This document shows, one piece after another, positions 12,169 to 12,503 of a stretch of 12,503 nt of DNA. The number at the start of each line of letters is the position of its first letter. Positions within the stretch are counted from its first letter, which is position 1. The notes beneath the pieces were generated by a model. That model made no database searches, was not told the DNA's origin, and saw nothing but the letters and a program-made list of their open reading frames with translations. Made by a program: the position numbers and the translations under genes. Source of the stretch: Propionibacteriaceae bacterium (GTDB lineage Bacteria; Actinomycetota; Actinomycetes; Propionibacteriales; Propionibacteriaceae); contig JAITED010000173.1 in the NCBI GenBank assembly GCA_031282235.1, positions 1 to 12,503 on the forward strand, given 5' to 3'.

Positions 12169-12503
12169 CTGAGATATTGCCACCTACCTCGGACGAGTCG
12201 GACGAGCAGAGTGCTGGCGTGGAGTCGATGCGCTCTGACGATTACATCCTGCGTATGATGCACATCACCAAAGAGTTCCCCGGAGTGCGCGCGCTTGACG
12301 ATGTAACCATGAACGTGCGGCGTGGCGACATCCACGCCATCTGCGGCGAGAACGGCGCTGGCAAATCCACCCTGATGAAAGTGCTCTCGGGCGTCCACCC
12401 CTACGGCACCTACACCGGCGACATCATCTACAACGGCCAAGAGATGCGCTTCAAGGTCATCAAAGACTCCGAAAAGGCTGGCATCGTCATCATCCATCAG
12501 GAG
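12153..12503 (+). CDS. Sugar ABC-transporter ATPase, N-terminal part (MmsA/GguA/FruK-type), runs off the right edge
   Basis: 117 codons are present with no stop. ABC-domain residues begin at YILRMMHITKEFPGVRALDDV; Walker A is GENGAGKST (65-73), and the Q-loop glutamine Q116 lies in IIHQE at the edge. HPYGTYTGDIIYNGQE resembles the tandem-domain ATPases of monosaccharide importers (GguA, MmsA, bifidobacterial fructose FruK), usually about 510 residues, so most of the gene is outside. The first ATG (12153) is favoured by the promoter geometry and adds an acidic, probably unstructured extension of 25 residues. An internal ATG at 12228, preceded by GGAG at a tight 3-base spacing, would give the conventional length. 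The divergent LacI/kinase genes suggest uptake of the sugar that the kinase phosphorylates. Confidence 0.9.
   Translation, partial: MTTLSSEILPPTSDESDEQSAGVESMRSDDYILRMMHITKEFPGVRALDDVTMNVRRGDIHAICGENGAGKSTLMKVLSGVHPYGTYTGDIIYNGQEMRFKVIKDSEKAGIVIIHQE

Overview
The window looks like a chromosomal segment of a Gram-positive actinobacterium. It has moderately GC-rich codons, Lys-poor and Ala/Arg-rich proteins, two lipoproteins with LSGC/LTAC lipoboxes, a HAIR-type (HspR) operator, a tRNA-Leu without an encoded CCA, and leaderless-type promoters. The mix of genes would suit the Actinomycetaceae (for example Mobiluncus or Varibaculum relatives), but that placement is inference. No rRNA, integrase, transposase or CRISPR locus is visible.

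Left part (1-3280): the last codons of a plus-strand gene run in at the left edge. A minus-strand VapBC-type toxin-antitoxin pair (140-771) follows, then a minus-strand M20-family metallohydrolase (817-2145) and a plus-strand DUF1778/GNAT (TacAT-type) pair (2392-3179). Next to that is a minus-strand tRNA-Leu(GAG).

Middle (3281-7934): a 62-residue minus-strand membrane protein has a perfect HAIR operator core just upstream. A 37-bp direct repeat lies between it and a plus-strand family III CoA-transferase (3879-5063). A five-unit, 10-bp tandem repeat whose units each begin with a stop codon separates the CoA-transferase from a convergent three-gene ABC importer operon. That operon runs on the minus strand in the order lipoprotein receptor, permease, ATPase; its family (TrpXYZ-like) imports aromatic amino acids in other Gram-positives.

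Right part (7935-12503): a minus-strand pair of overlapping surface genes encodes a small lipoprotein and a Gly/Ser-linker protein with a PKD-like C-terminal region. An inverted-repeat (REP/MITE-like) element follows, then a sugar locus. In the sugar locus a LacI-family repressor and a PfkB sugar kinase form a minus-strand operon. They diverge from a sugar ABC-transporter ATPase that runs off the right edge. Two near-identical palindromic operators lie in the divergent region: one inside the predicted lacI promoter, the other covering the start codon of the apparently leaderless ATPase gene. This gives a compact model of a repressor controlling both itself and its transporter. The substrate is most simply a monosaccharide such as fructose.

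The most interesting points are the HAIR operator in front of an unknown membrane protein, the operator that includes a start codon, the stop-codon decamer array, the 37-bp repeat pair, and the unrecognised lipoprotein/PKD-like gene pair. I do not see a clear-cut new multi-gene defence system.
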